Shown piece by piece: positions 43,477 through 51,923 of a stretch of 64,000 nucleotides of DNA. Position 1 is the stretch's first letter. The number at the start of each line of letters is the position of its first letter. The DNA lies in assembly GCF_016907845.1 (NCBI RefSeq), contig NZ_JAFBCS010000001.1, forward strand, positions 620,001 through 684,000, given 5' to 3'. Under the pieces are notes generated by a model. It did not search any database. It saw nothing but the letters and a program-made list of their open reading frames with translations, and was not told where the DNA came from. The position numbers and the translations under genes are program-made. This DNA comes from Arcanobacterium pluranimalium. Lineage in GTDB: Bacteria; Actinomycetota; Actinomycetes; Actinomycetales; Actinomycetaceae.

Positions 43477-43686
43477 ATGAACGAGTGTTATGCGGCAGCA
43501 CTGTCGGCAAACACCACCACGCTCGTGTCACTGTTCGTGGGCACTGTCCTCGGACTCATTGTCATGAAGGTCACCTCTGTGATTGCCGAACGGCGGGCGA
43601 TCCGCAGGGATCGCAAGCGCATCGACAAGCTCATGGCTGACGCCGAAGTGCAGCGCGAGCAGTACCGCACGCGCACCAACCCGTAA
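43477..43686 (+). CDS. Small single-pass membrane protein of the phage-type module
   Basis: A 69-residue protein with a good ribosome site (AGAAAGGAAAA). A hydrophobic helix spans ~12-36 (TTTLVSLFVGTVLGLIVMKVTSVIA). It is followed by a strongly charged helix (ERRAIRRDRKRIDKLMADAEVQREQYR). It sits between DUF2815 and the polymerase. No family recognised; single membrane anchor plus basic cytosolic tail. Confidence 0.65.
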   Translation: MNECYAAALSANTTTLVSLFVGTVLGLIVMKVTSVIAERRAIRRDRKRIDKLMADAEVQREQYRTRTNP

Positions 43687-43762
43687 TCATCAACCCTTGG
43701 CCGGGAGAGCATCCACCACGGTGGGTGTTTTCCCGGTCCTTACCTCTCGTGGAGCCGACACT

Positions 43763-45723
43763 GTGCATGAGCTTTTCGTCGATCTTGAAACATTTTCGCC
43801 CGTCAATCTCAGCAAATCTGGAGTCTACCCCTACGCCGAACATCCAGACTTCGACGTTCTGCTGTTTGGCTACTCGATCGAAGGCAACCCGGTTCGGGTG
43901 GTTGACCTGGCTTCAGGCGAGTCGCTGCCGGGCGAGGTTATGGAGGATCTGGTGGATCCGGGCGTGACAAAGTGGGCGTTCGACGCGGCCTTTGAGCGCG
44001 TCTGTCTCTCAGCCTGGCTCCACCGTCACCACCCAGAATTGATGTCGGCCCGTCGGTTTCTTGACCCTGCCCAGTGGCGTTGCACCATGGTGTGGTCGGC
44101 TTACTTGGGGCTGCCGATGAGCCTCGAACAAGTCGCGACCGTGCTGAACCTTCCCGTGCAGAAGAACTCCAGCGGTAAGAAGCTCATCACCCAATTCTGC
44201 ACCCCAGCCAAACCCACCGTCCTCAACCACGGGACGACACGGAACCCGCCATCATCGGATCCTGCCGGGTGGGAAGCATTCACCGCCTATAACCGCCGCG
44301 ACGTCGAAGTGGAGCTCGCGATCCATGACCGGCTAGCCGCATTCCCGGTCCCAGTGTCCGAGTGGGACACCTACGCCCTCGACCAGAACATCAACGACAC
44401 CGGCATCCGGCTCGGCCGGGTGCTCGTGGATCACGCGGTGGCATGCGACCGGCAGCACCGCGCTGCCACGCTGGCACGGGCTCAAGAACTCACGGGACTA
44501 GAGAACCCGAACTCGCCGATCCAGCTGAAAGAGTGGCTCTCCGCTCACGGCACGCCCCTGCAGTCACTCACAAAAGCCGAGGTCGCCGCCGCGCTCGACA
44601 CCACCACAGGTGAGGGCGCGAGGTCCTCCAGCTGCGCTGTGAGCTCGCGAAGTCGTCGGTGAAGAAGTACGAGGCGATGCAGCATGTGGCAGGTCGTGAT
44701 GGGCGCGGGCGCGGGTTCCTCCAGTTCTGCAGGGCAGGGCGCACCGGGCGTTTCGCTGGCCGCCTCGTCCAAGTCCAGAACTTGACCCGCAACTACCTAC
44801 CAGACCTCCGTGAAGCCAGAGACCTCGTGTGGACCGGAAACTTCGAGGCCCTCGATCTGCTCTACGACTCCGTACCCGACACGCTCAGCCAACTCATCCG
44901 TACCGCTTTCATTCCCGCCGATGGGCACCGGTTCGTGGTGGCCGATTTCTCCGCGATCGAGGCGCGGGTCATCGCCTGGCTTGCAGGCGAGACCACAACG
45001 CTTGAGGCCTTCCGAGACGGGAAGGGATTGTACTGCGAGACCGCAAGCCGCATGTTCGGCGTCCCCGTCGACAAGCACGGAGCCAACGCCGAGCTGCGCC
45101 AGAAAGGCAAGATCGCGGTGCTCGCCTGTGGCTATCAAGGCGGCGTCGGTGCCCTGAAAGCTATGGGAGCACTCCGCATGGGACTGGTTGAGTCTGAACT
45201 CCAACCGCTGGTCGATACGTGGCGTGCGGCGAACCCGAATGTCGTCCAGCTGTGGGCTGACATCAACGCCGCTGCCATCGAAACGATCTCAACCCGCCAG
45301 CCGACCCGTGTCGGTCCTCTGACTTTCTCCGTAGAGTCCGGGATCATGTTCATCGCCCTTCCCTCCGGGCGTCGCCTGGCTTATGTCAAACCCAAGCTGG
45401 GTGAGAACAGGTTCGGTGGCACCAGCATCACCCACGAGGGCATCACGACGGGACGCAAGTGGGGCCAGTTGGAAACCTACGGTGGGAAACTCACCGAGAA
45501 CATCGTCCAAGCCGTCGCCCGAGATCTGCTCACGTTCGGCATGCACCAGGTCGCTGAGGCTGCGCATCGCATCGTCCTGCATGTCCATGACGAGATCGTC
45601 GTGGAAACCACGACGGCCACTGTGGATGAGATCTGTGAGCTGATGGCTACCGCGCCCGACTGGGCTGAGGGGCTGCCGCTCGATACTGACGGCTACGAGT
45701 GCGCCTTTTACATGAAGGACTGA
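43763..45723 (+). pseudogene. Family A DNA polymerase of phage type, frameshifted
   Basis: The 5' frame (GTG 43763, behind GGAG) encodes an N-terminal exonuclease-like domain (FVDLETFSP with D-x-E). It runs to the thumb region, where homology stops at ALDTTTGE. The 3' frame continues in correct order from LAKSSVKKYEAMQHVAG. Motif A VADFSAIEARVIAWLAGE, motif B RQKGKIAVLACGYQGG and motif C HVHDEIVVE are all present. One base is missing near 44614-44620; adding it joins the halves. The second frame could start at GTG 44659, overlapping the first stop, and would be a polymerase domain alone. The segment FCRAGRTGRF also departs from the usual Y-G-A-x-R-T-G-R wording. Confidence 0.75.
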
Positions 45724-46463
45724 GCGTTAGCTGTCACGATCTTGATCAACTGCGCTGTCCGCTCGGGATCAGGCCTGGAAGCAGAGGCATGGTTGATCTT
45801 CGCGATCCGTGGCACTTCTGAGCCGAACACGCTCGCCACCGCATCCATGAGGGGGCGACTACCGGGCTTCTCCCCAGTTAACCAGTCGTAGGCGTGACCA
45901 CCGAGAGCAACAAGCAGCGGAGGCGTCCCGTTATTGCCTCGCGTGCAGATCTCGAGCTCGACCCTCAGCAGGGCCGCGCAGCGCGCCACATGGTCGTGCA
46001 TGGGCTTGTCTGCTTTGATCTGCTTTTGGAGCGCGGCGCCGTCACGGGTGCGGACGAGTTTGAACACGTCCGTCATATACGGAGCCGGAGCCAACGAACC
46101 CGTCTCGTGCGGGATGGCCTCGAGCGCAGGCGGCAGGGACTTCGACAACCGGAGGTCGCCAGCGTGGCCTTTGGTGTGAAAGTTCCGCCAATCCTCAATA
46201 TCGCTGGCTGCTTCGCTACCGCCCCAGTTCACCCCGAACAAGACAACAGCTGTCGTGAGCGGTGCAAGCTCACAGAACTCCGCCTCGGTGTTTGCCGTAA
46301 TCGGCGTGAGGTCATTGCGGGTGGCGCCCCAGCGAGCCCATGAGACTGCCTGTCCCAGGCGGAATGTCCGCCCCGCAATGTCGGCGTCGGGAATCGAGGA
46401 GTCGCTGATATCAAGGCTCCGTAGCTCCTTGTAGATATCCCAGGTCACAGTCGTTGCTGGCAT
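45708..46463 (-). CDS. Hypothetical protein with uracil-DNA-glycosylase-like motifs
   Basis: A 251-residue soluble protein encoded against the module and overlapping the polymerase end by 16 bases. TTAVVLFGVNWGG (~85-97) resembles the G-x-N-P-G motif of uracil-DNA-glycosylase-fold proteins, and AKINHASASR near residue 225 resembles their H-P-S motif. The central LLVALGGHAYDWL would be the buried strand. It could be a phage-encoded glycosylase relative that handles modified bases, or a protein of the same fold without that activity. The assignment rests on two short motifs. Confidence 0.5.
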   Translation of the reverse strand: MPATTVTWDIYKELRSLDISDSSIPDADIAGRTFRLGQAVSWARWGATRNDLTPITANTEAEFCELAPLTTAVVLFGVNWGGSEAASDIEDWRNFHTKGHAGDLRLSKSLPPALEAIPHETGSLAPAPYMTDVFKLVRTRDGAALQKQIKADKPMHDHVARCAALLRVELEICTRGNNGTPPLLVALGGHAYDWLTGEKPGSRPLMDAVASVFGSEVPRIAKINHASASRPDPERTAQLIKIVTANAQSFM

Positions 46464-46619
46464 GCTTCACCTCCCATGTTGAATGTCGCCATCCAAAGAT
46501 GCTGCGCAATGGCGCGTCAATAGCACTCATTACGAATATTACCCGCGCCTTCACGGGCTACAAACTCGGCGCCAATATGCGCAACGGACATCAGCGAAAA
46601 AGTTCGATTGACAGTGACC

Positions 46620-46680
46620 GGTTTCGCGGGTGCTCATCGGCGGATGTCTGAGAGCACGAAACCAGCCACACTCGGTGGCT
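46620..46680 (+). promoter_or_regulatory. Two hairpins in the antirepressor leader
   Basis: GGTTTCG (46620-46626) plus TGCTC (46631-46635) pair with GAGCA plus CGAAACC (46652-46663). Immediately after, AGCCAC pairs with GTGGCT (46664-46680). They end about 40 bases ahead of the antirepressor start. They may form an attenuator or stabilise the mRNA. Confidence 0.45.
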
Positions 46681-46722
46681 GGCGGGTCACGCGTCGATTT
46701 GGCTCTCAGACAGGAGCCAGCA

Positions 46723-47490
46723 ATGGCCACCACCGATTTGCAGGCATTCACGAATGATGCCTTTGGAACTATCCGAACCGTCGAGTATGAGGACAAGGTG
46801 TATTTCTGCGCTCGTGATGTGGCCACGGCGCTTGGGTACACCAATACCAGCAAGGCGATTCAGGATCATTGCCGTGGGGTTCCGATTCGTTACCCCATCA
46901 CCGATTCGCTCGGGCGCACTCAAGAAGCCCGGTTCATCACCGAAGGTGACCTGTACCGTCTTATCTTCTCCTCCAAGCTCCCCGCAGTCCAACAGTTCGA
47001 AGCCTGGGTGGTCGACGAGGTTCTCCCCACCATCCGCCGCCACGGTGTCTACGCCATCGACGAGCTCTTGGGCAATGATGAGTTCCTCGAGCATGCCATC
47101 ATTCAGCTTCGCTCCGAGCGAGTCAAGCGACTGGCAGCCGAGCAAGCTTTATTGGAAGCGGCACCGAAGGTGTCGTACTATGACGTGGTGCTCCAGTCGG
47201 AATCGCTGCTGACCATCACGGAAATTGCCAAGGACTACGGGCTGTCGGCAAAGAAGCTGAACTTGCTGTTGCACAACGCGGGGGTGCAGTTCAGGCAGTC
47301 CGGCCGCTGGTTCCTCTACGCCCGGTTCGCCGAGCAGGGCTACACGCAGTCCAAGACCCATGAGTACGACGAGGGCAAGACCCGCACGCACATGTACTGG
47401 ACCCAGAAAGGTCGGCTCTTTGTCTATGACCTGTTGAAGAACCAGTTCGGCCTGCTGCCGGTCATCGAGCAGGACGGCGGTGCGGCATGA
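46723..47490 (+). CDS. Phage antirepressor (Bro-N plus C-terminal KilA/ANT-type domain)
   Basis: A 255-residue protein. The Bro-N domain spans ~5-110 (FGTIRTVEYEDKVYFCARDVATALGY, FITEGDLYRLIFSSKLPAVQQFEAWVVDEVLPTIRRHG). A linker follows, then a C-terminal antirepressor domain at ~160-250 (LLTITEIAKDYGLSAKKLNLLLHNAGVQF, YWTQKGRLFVYDLL). Such proteins bind DNA or repressors and help switch prophage state. ATG 46723 has AGGAG upstream; the longer in-frame start is rejected. Its end overlaps the DUF4406 start (ATGA). The gene appears intact. Confidence 0.88.
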   Translation: MATTDLQAFTNDAFGTIRTVEYEDKVYFCARDVATALGYTNTSKAIQDHCRGVPIRYPITDSLGRTQEARFITEGDLYRLIFSSKLPAVQQFEAWVVDEVLPTIRRHGVYAIDELLGNDEFLEHAIIQLRSERVKRLAAEQALLEAAPKVSYYDVVLQSESLLTITEIAKDYGLSAKKLNLLLHNAGVQFRQSGRWFLYARFAEQGYTQSKTHEYDEGKTRTHMYWTQKGRLFVYDLLKNQFGLLPVIEQDGGAA

Positions 47491-47930
47491 CGACGACCGC
47501 TCCCGGCATCGACCTGGGTTTCTCGCCCCACAACACGGAAGGCTACCCGGACCCCACAGCGTTCACAGCGCTAAAGAATCTCCAGCGCGCCGAGTACGGC
47601 TACCGGCCCTTGGTCTACATCTGCTCCCCGTACTCCGGAGACATTGACAGCAACGTCGAGTTGGCTCGCGCTTTGTGTGCTCACGCGGTGGCACGTCACA
47701 AGATCCCGCTCGCACCACACTTGCTGTTTCCGCAGTTCATGGACGATAACGACGCGAGCGAGCGTGAGCTGGCGATGTTTTTCAACCGAATTCTTCTTAG
47801 CAAGTGCGAGGCGATCTGGGTCTACACGGCCCGCGTCTCGGCAGGGATGCGCGCCGAGATTGAATGGGCCCATCACCTCGAGCTGCCGATCACCTATTTC
47901 GACGCTGACTTTGAGGAGGTCACCCTATGA
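47487..47930 (+). CDS. DUF4406 (nucleoside 2-deoxyribosyltransferase-like) protein
   Basis: A 147-residue protein. The core at ~45-140 has LVYICSPYSGDIDSNVELARALCAHAV, PLAPHLLFPQFMDD, CEAIWVYTARVSAGMRAEIEWAHHLELPITYF. It fits the DUF4406/nucleoside deoxyribosyltransferase-like fold, seen in many phage genomes and thought to act on nucleotides. Overlaps both neighbours (ATGA with each), so it is tightly coupled in an antirepressor-DUF4406-primase string. The exact reaction is unknown. Confidence 0.75.
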   Translation: MTTTAPGIDLGFSPHNTEGYPDPTAFTALKNLQRAEYGYRPLVYICSPYSGDIDSNVELARALCAHAVARHKIPLAPHLLFPQFMDDNDASERELAMFFNRILLSKCEAIWVYTARVSAGMRAEIEWAHHLELPITYFDADFEEVTL

Positions 47931-50191
47931 AGGCGATGACGATGTTCACCGCGCAGGTGGCGGGCCAGCAAAACAACGCCCACTACCCGAACCCGCACGC
48001 CGTGACCACGGCAGCCGACCTGGAGGCGGTTGCCAGGTTTGATCATGTGGTTGCCGAGTACGTGGGTGGCAGGCGCTCGGCTGGCAGTTTCGTGACCTCG
48101 AACTGCCTGGTCATGGATGTCGACAACTCCCACACCGAAGAAACGGCCGAATGGGTCACCCCAGAAAGCCTCGCCGAGCAGCTACCAGACGTAGCGTTTA
48201 TGACCGCTACCTCCCGCAACCACCAAAAGGCCAAAGGTGCCCAGCCGGCAAGGCCCCGTTTCCACGTCTACTTCCCAATTGACCCCGTGGCTGATGCTGA
48301 GGCCTACGCGGGGCTGAAGAAGCAGCTTGCTTCCAGGTTTGAGTTTTTCGACCCGAACGCGATCGACGCAGGACGCTTCATTTACGGCCACAATGCTCCG
48401 CAGATCACGGTGGTCGAGGGTGAGCGTACCATCGACGCTTGGCTTGCCGACGCGGTCGATGAAGACGTGTTCGCCCAGTGGGATGACGCCACCCAGTCCA
48501 TCGAGGAAGGCTCCCGTAGTGCGACCTTGTCGAGGTTTGCTGGCAGGCTGCTGATTCGCCTCGGCACGACCGATGAGGCACGCGCCTTGTTCGACCGCAA
48601 AGCCGCCCGCTGCAACCCGCCGCTGCCCGAGGCTGAGGTGGAGTCGATCTGGCGGTCGGCCACCCGGTTCGCCAAGACGGTCGAGAACCAGCCTGGGTAT
48701 GTGCCACCATCGGATTTCGAGGCGAGCCTGGATTCGGTACGCCCCGCCGATTACAGCGACGTCGGCCAAGCCCACATACCTGTCAAGGCCTATCCGGACT
48801 CACTGCGCTACTCGGAGGTCACCGACTGGCTCGTCTATTACGACGGTGTCTGGTACGAATCCGCCCCTGTGGCCCAAGCCGTCGCCCAGGAGCTCACCGA
48901 GCGCCAACTGGCCGAGGCCCACGAGCTGCTCGGAGACGCCAAAGACCAGCTCGCCGCCACGGGGGCTGCCATGTTGTTGGCGTCGATGTCGAAGGCGAAA
49001 GCCCAGGTCATGTTCAACGCCGCCCAACAGGAGGCGTTCGCCGCGTTCCAGGACGCGAAAACCTATGCGGTCTACGCGCTCAAACGCCGAGAATCACACG
49101 GGATCACCAACTGCCTGAAAGAAGCCCGCCCCATACTGCTGACCACACCTGAGCAGCTCGATGCCGACCCGTATCTGCTCAACACCCCATCAGGTACTTA
49201 CGATCTGCGCCACGGAGTCATGTCTCGCCGTGACCATGACCCGGCGGATCTGGTGACCAAGCAGACCAGCCTCGACCCGGGCACCGACGGCGCGCACCTG
49301 TGGCAGGAAGCCCTCGAGGTGTTCTTCCAGGGCGACACTGAGCTCATCTCCTACGTGCAGCACATCGTCGGCCTGGCTGCGATAGGGCAGGTCTTCGTCG
49401 AGGCCCTCGTTATCGCCTATGGGGATGGTCGCAACGGAAAATCGACGTTCTGGAACACCATCGCCCGAGTGCTGGGCACCTACGCGGGCAACATGAGCGC
49501 TGATGTGCTCACGATCGGTGGGATGCGCAACGTCAAGCCTGAGCTGGCGGAGGCCAAAGGCAAACGCCTCATCATTTCCGTCGAGTCCGAAGATGGCGTG
49601 CGCATGTCCACCTCGGTGGTCAAGCAGCTGGCCTCCACCGACCAGATCTACGCGGAGAAGAAGTACAAGGCACCGTTTGCTTTCACTCCGTCGCACACGC
49701 TCATCCTCTACACGAATCACCTGCCGAGGGTGGGTGCGATGGATACGGGTATCTGGCGCAGGCTCATCGTCATCCCCTTCGAAGCGAAGATCGAAGGCGA
49801 CAGCGACATCAAAAACTACACCGACTTCCTCTACACGCAGGCAGGAGGGGCGATCCTGGCCTGGATTATGGAGGGTGTGCGCCTCATCCACGCCGAGGAC
49901 TACCACCTCAAGGCCCCGGCCCGAGTTGTGGAGGCATCAGCGGCGTATCGGGACGAGAACAACTGGTTCGCCCAGTTCCTTGACGCCAACTGCGACGTCG
50001 ACCCTGGGCTGTCGGAACGGGCCAGGGATTTGTATCAGGCCTATCGGGCGTGGGCGATGTCGACCTCTGGGTGGGCGCGTCCCATGGTCGATTTCAACGC
50101 GACTGTTGAACATCACGGCTTCACACGTAAAAGGACGATGCACGGCATGTTCGTCCACGGTTTGGCCTTGAAGAACGAGTTCGACAACTAA
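47927..50191 (+). CDS. P4/D5-type phage primase-helicase
   Basis: A 754-residue replication initiator. The N-terminal primase-like region (~1-230) contains LVMDVDNSHTEETAEW and RFHVYFPID, typical of prim-pol-like domains. A D5_N-like region lies at ~380-460. The SF3 helicase has Walker A YGDGRNGKSTFWN near 500, Walker B KGKRLIISVESED near 540 and a motif C/sensor segment LILYTNHLPRV. It would unwind and prime phage or satellite DNA. It is the last gene of the module; the downstream helicase and nuclease genes usual in such modules are missing. Confidence 0.85.
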   Translation: MKAMTMFTAQVAGQQNNAHYPNPHAVTTAADLEAVARFDHVVAEYVGGRRSAGSFVTSNCLVMDVDNSHTEETAEWVTPESLAEQLPDVAFMTATSRNHQKAKGAQPARPRFHVYFPIDPVADAEAYAGLKKQLASRFEFFDPNAIDAGRFIYGHNAPQITVVEGERTIDAWLADAVDEDVFAQWDDATQSIEEGSRSATLSRFAGRLLIRLGTTDEARALFDRKAARCNPPLPEAEVESIWRSATRFAKTVENQPGYVPPSDFEASLDSVRPADYSDVGQAHIPVKAYPDSLRYSEVTDWLVYYDGVWYESAPVAQAVAQELTERQLAEAHELLGDAKDQLAATGAAMLLASMSKAKAQVMFNAAQQEAFAAFQDAKTYAVYALKRRESHGITNCLKEARPILLTTPEQLDADPYLLNTPSGTYDLRHGVMSRRDHDPADLVTKQTSLDPGTDGAHLWQEALEVFFQGDTELISYVQHIVGLAAIGQVFVEALVIAYGDGRNGKSTFWNTIARVLGTYAGNMSADVLTIGGMRNVKPELAEAKGKRLIISVESEDGVRMSTSVVKQLASTDQIYAEKKYKAPFAFTPSHTLILYTNHLPRVGAMDTGIWRRLIVIPFEAKIEGDSDIKNYTDFLYTQAGGAILAWIMEGVRLIHAEDYHLKAPARVVEASAAYRDENNWFAQFLDANCDVDPGLSERARDLYQAYRAWAMSTSGWARPMVDFNATVEHHGFTRKRTMHGMFVHGLALKNEFDN

Positions 50192-50204
50192 GCCAGACGG
50201 GCCT

Positions 50205-50224
50205 TATGACGACCTATGACGACC
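50205..50224. repeat. Two tandem copies of TATGACGACC
   Basis: Direct repeat just past the primase stop, at the junction with lower-GC sequence. It may mark a recombination edge of the phage-type module, but no matching copy was found at the left side. Confidence 0.4.
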
Positions 50225-50238
50225 CATATGTGAGTTTG

Positions 50239-50781
50239 CTATAGGGCAGAAAATATAGCCCTTAGGAAACCTTGGATCCATTCGAAAGTTTCAGACGACT
50301 TAACACGGTTCGTAATTCCGATACAACGCCCGTCTGAGTCAGTGTGAATCTCCTCAGTGACGGTTGACAATCCGGTCCAATGGTGGAGACCATCAATGTT
50401 ACTGCGCAAGGATTGCACTCTGAGTGTCGGTTGTAATCCATCATCGACTTCGCTAAAGAGTGCATCTTCGGGGCGTAAAATACCCAATGGAATACGCCCT
50501 CCTCCGCCGGATATGCGGGATCCGCTCCATTTAACGCCACACAAAGTCACAGTTCCCTGATTGGTTAATAACTGCATCGACGGAGGCGGTGTTTGGTCAT
50601 GAAACCATGGGTGCACATGTTTGAACTGCTCGTTATCATTAAAAATCAAATATGGAACTTCAACAATAATTCCACGTTCACGTGTAAGCTTGAGTGTTGC
50701 TCCGACGTATGGAGTTTCGGTGACTCCGTCTACGAGAAGACCACTTATTGAGTCACCAAAATCAAGTGTCCAATTAGCCAT
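50239..50781 (-). CDS. ApeA N-terminal-domain-like protein, probably truncated
   Basis: A 180-residue soluble, beta-rich protein. The pattern SISGLLVDGVTETPYVGATLKLTRERGIIVEVPYL, then SRISGGGGRIPLG and NIDGLHHWTGLSTV, resembles the N-terminal domain of ApeA, a HEPN-containing abortive infection protein. The HEPN part (RxxxxH) expected in the next ~250 residues is absent: the frame stops 48 bases from the end of the phage-type module. The gene was probably cut when that module arrived or was rearranged. Family assignment is by pattern only and moderate. It is divergent from the 50947 gene. Confidence 0.45.
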   Translation of the reverse strand: MANWTLDFGDSISGLLVDGVTETPYVGATLKLTRERGIIVEVPYLIFNDNEQFKHVHPWFHDQTPPPSMQLLTNQGTVTLCGVKWSGSRISGGGGRIPLGILRPEDALFSEVDDGLQPTLRVQSLRSNIDGLHHWTGLSTVTEEIHTDSDGRCIGITNRVKSSETFEWIQGFLRAIFSAL

Positions 50782-50825
50782 ACTGCAATTATTGCAATGA
50801 ATTCAAAGCGTTTAGTGATTATTTC

Positions 50826-50855
50826 CGTCGTGGCGCGTTGGAGTAGACCACGACG
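50826..50855. other. Hairpin in the divergent gap
   Basis: CGTCGTGG (50826-50833) pairs with CCACGACG (50848-50855) around a 14-base loop, between the ApeA-like gene and the rightward gene at 50947. It could be a leader structure or operator. Confidence 0.4.
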
Positions 50856-50946
50856 AGCTTCATGTCAACATAAGCATTTAATATACGTGTGCCCGTCGTG
50901 TGAGATGATTTGAAACAAACTTTAAGCAACGGGGAGAATTTTGGAA

Positions 50947-51684
50947 ATGGTGAATCAATACAATGATGCCTTGACACAGCTACAGGAATCATATCTGATG
51001 CAAGAGATCGATTCCGCGAAGCGCTTAGTGCAGTATGGTATACACACGCTCGGATCGGCTGTATTTATTGACACTACGCGTGAGCCTGTACTGACGTTGC
51101 TCTCGATAGGTGTTGAAAAATTATTGAAGTTGGCGCTTGGTTATGTCTATCTGGATAAGAATCGTGAATGGATACCTGCCAAAATTCTCAAAAAAGATTA
51201 TGGTCATGATCTAAAAAAGATGGATGCCGCACTACGACGAGTAATTGAGGAAGGGATAAACAAAGCAACGCATCCTCAGTACGTTAAAGATGCCTTACAC
51301 GAGCTCGAAAGGGATCCTTTGTGGCCCTTGATTCTCGACACGCTTGACCGTTATGGGAAATCTGGACGTTTTTATTATCTTGATGCGCTTGGTGACAACC
51401 CTCAAACACAGGAAAGTCCGAAAGACTATTGGGAGAAGGTTGAGAATAAGGTGATAGAAATGGATCCAAGTTTGCAGGATCTCTTACATCGGTACATCTC
51501 GCGTGAGTGTCGTCGTGAGGAGTATATCCAAACTCTGACCGCCAAAATAGCTGAAAGTTTGGAGACTTGGCGCGAGTTGATTGCAGTTGCGGCAAAACAA
51601 GGAGTATTGGGAGATCGTGCAAAAACCTTGGGCTGTGATCTCAAATTAGCAGAGCGTCAAGTTGAGGGAGATGCTACCAATTGA
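50947..51684 (+). CDS. Hypothetical helical protein in the defence island
   Basis: A 245-residue, almost entirely helical cytoplasmic protein. The segment REPVLTLLSIGVEKLLKLALGYVYL resembles the first helices of HEPN-like or similar all-alpha domains, but no RxxxxH motif is found, so the family is not assigned. The rest is charged (LQDLLHRYISRECRREEYIQTLTAKIAESLETWREL). ATG 50947 with GGGGAG upstream is preferred to TTG 50941. It stands between the ApeA-like fragment and an ADP-ribosylglycohydrolase; low GC relative to the module suggests separate origin. Confidence 0.6.
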   Translation: MVNQYNDALTQLQESYLMQEIDSAKRLVQYGIHTLGSAVFIDTTREPVLTLLSIGVEKLLKLALGYVYLDKNREWIPAKILKKDYGHDLKKMDAALRRVIEEGINKATHPQYVKDALHELERDPLWPLILDTLDRYGKSGRFYYLDALGDNPQTQESPKDYWEKVENKVIEMDPSLQDLLHRYISRECRREEYIQTLTAKIAESLETWRELIAVAAKQGVLGDRAKTLGCDLKLAERQVEGDATN

Positions 51685-51923
51685 TTTAGGCTTGCCTAGC
51701 TTGAGTGGGGCTAACTAAAATTAGGATTTTTCCTCAATATAGAGGATTCTTCTTCTTGCGCGGTAGCATCAGAAATTGGCTAACGTTCCCTGGCGAAGGG
51801 CTCCTTCGCCGGGTCATAAACCGCAAAACATATTCCCCAGCTTCTGAACCCTCGCACATATACTGGAGTTGGCAGCTTTGCTCCAACGTCCTGGCGCAAC
51901 TAGTCCACTGAAAGCAGGTTCTC

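Noticed and set aside
44659-45723. Polymerase second half as a separate gene beginning at GTG 44659
   Set aside because: Possible translation start, but the sequence is homologous and colinear with the upstream half in another frame, so a frameshifted single gene is simpler.
46630-46722. N-terminal extension of the antirepressor
   Set aside because: It overlaps two leader hairpins and has no family-like residues. ATG 46723 has a proper ribosome site.
40003-50230. Search for direct-repeat attachment sites bounding the phage-type module
   Set aside because: No matching repeat pair longer than about 10 bases was found at the two edges by eye, and no tRNA lies nearby.
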